From assembly GCA_023248915.1 (NCBI GenBank), contig JAHFDQ010000171.1, forward strand, positions 3,984 through 10,563: a stretch of DNA of 6,580 nt, given 5' to 3'. A program made the translations under genes and the position numbers. This document shows positions 6,467 to 6,580 of this stretch, in pieces. The notes below the pieces were generated by a model, which worked only from the letters and a program-made list of their open reading frames with translations, did not search any database and was not told the origin of the DNA. Within the stretch, counting starts at the first letter, position 1, and each line of letters opens with the position of its first letter. Source of the DNA: Archangiaceae bacterium (lineage in GTDB: Bacteria; Myxococcota; Myxococcia; Myxococcales; Myxococcaceae).

Positions 6467-6580
6467 CGGAAGGCCGCCAGCGCTGGTTTCTGGGCAGCCT
6501 GGTGGCGTGGGGAGTCGGCGTCCTGTGCTTCGAGGCCCTCGCCTCGGTGGGGCTCGCGGCCTGCGCGGCGGGGGCGCTGG
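6463..6580 (+). CDS. N-terminus of an unidentified membrane protein, cut by window end
   Basis: Thirty-nine codons are visible, from a TTG that overlaps the lptG stop by 4 bases (TTGA) and is preceded by GGAG at 6453. The frame is open to the window edge. After a short polar head (TEGRQR) the sequence turns strongly hydrophobic: residues 8-20 and 25-39 look like the first one or two membrane helices. The third consecutive stop/start overlap, the ribosome site and the hydrophobic pattern together make a real gene likely. The family cannot be named from so few residues. Given the LPS-export neighbours, a multi-pass envelope protein such as an O-antigen ligase/polymerase-like protein is one possibility, and a ComEC-like channel is another; both are guesses from context only. 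Confidence 0.65.
   Translation, partial: MTEGRQRWFLGSLVAWGVGVLCFEALASVGLAACAAGAL

Noticed and set aside
1..6580. CRISPR array, insertion sequence, tRNA/rRNA or riboswitch
   Set aside because: No spaced direct repeats, terminal inverted repeats, transposase motifs or conserved RNA elements were seen; coding sequence fills the window with no gap above 12 bases.

Overview
The window is very GC-rich and almost entirely coding. All genes are on the + strand, in one tightly packed cluster with no gap longer than 12 bases. The gene content (purine biosynthesis, an MJ0042-type zinc-ribbon/TPR membrane protein, and the lipopolysaccharide transporter pair lptF-lptG) points to a Gram-negative bacterium. 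The high GC and the zinc-ribbon / Pro-Ala linker / TPR architecture suggest the myxobacteria (Myxococcota, the former Deltaproteobacteria). That taxon is an inference from style, not a proven assignment.

Layout: (1) 1-366, the 3' end of purH, the last two-step enzyme of IMP synthesis; its 5' part lies outside the window. (2) 379-2988, an 869-residue protein with two Cys4 zinc ribbons, a Pro/Ala-rich linker, one membrane helix and a long TPR array. Its function is unknown. (3) 2995-4266, purD, GAR synthetase. (4) 4263-5375, lptF, and (5) 5372-6466, lptG, the two membrane permease subunits of the LptB2FG lipopolysaccharide extractor. (6) 6463-6580, the first 39 codons of a membrane protein that runs off the window.

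The spacing suggests a single transcript: gaps of 12 and 6 bases, then three consecutive 4-base stop/start overlaps (GTGA, TTGA, TTGA). Two core processes, purine synthesis and LPS export, are therefore physically joined, with an uncharacterised zinc-ribbon/TPR protein between the two purine genes. No promoter, rho-independent terminator, RNA gene, mobile element, repeat array or CRISPR was seen. Most of the window is ordinary housekeeping sequence. The zinc-ribbon/TPR gene is the only part whose job is truly open.
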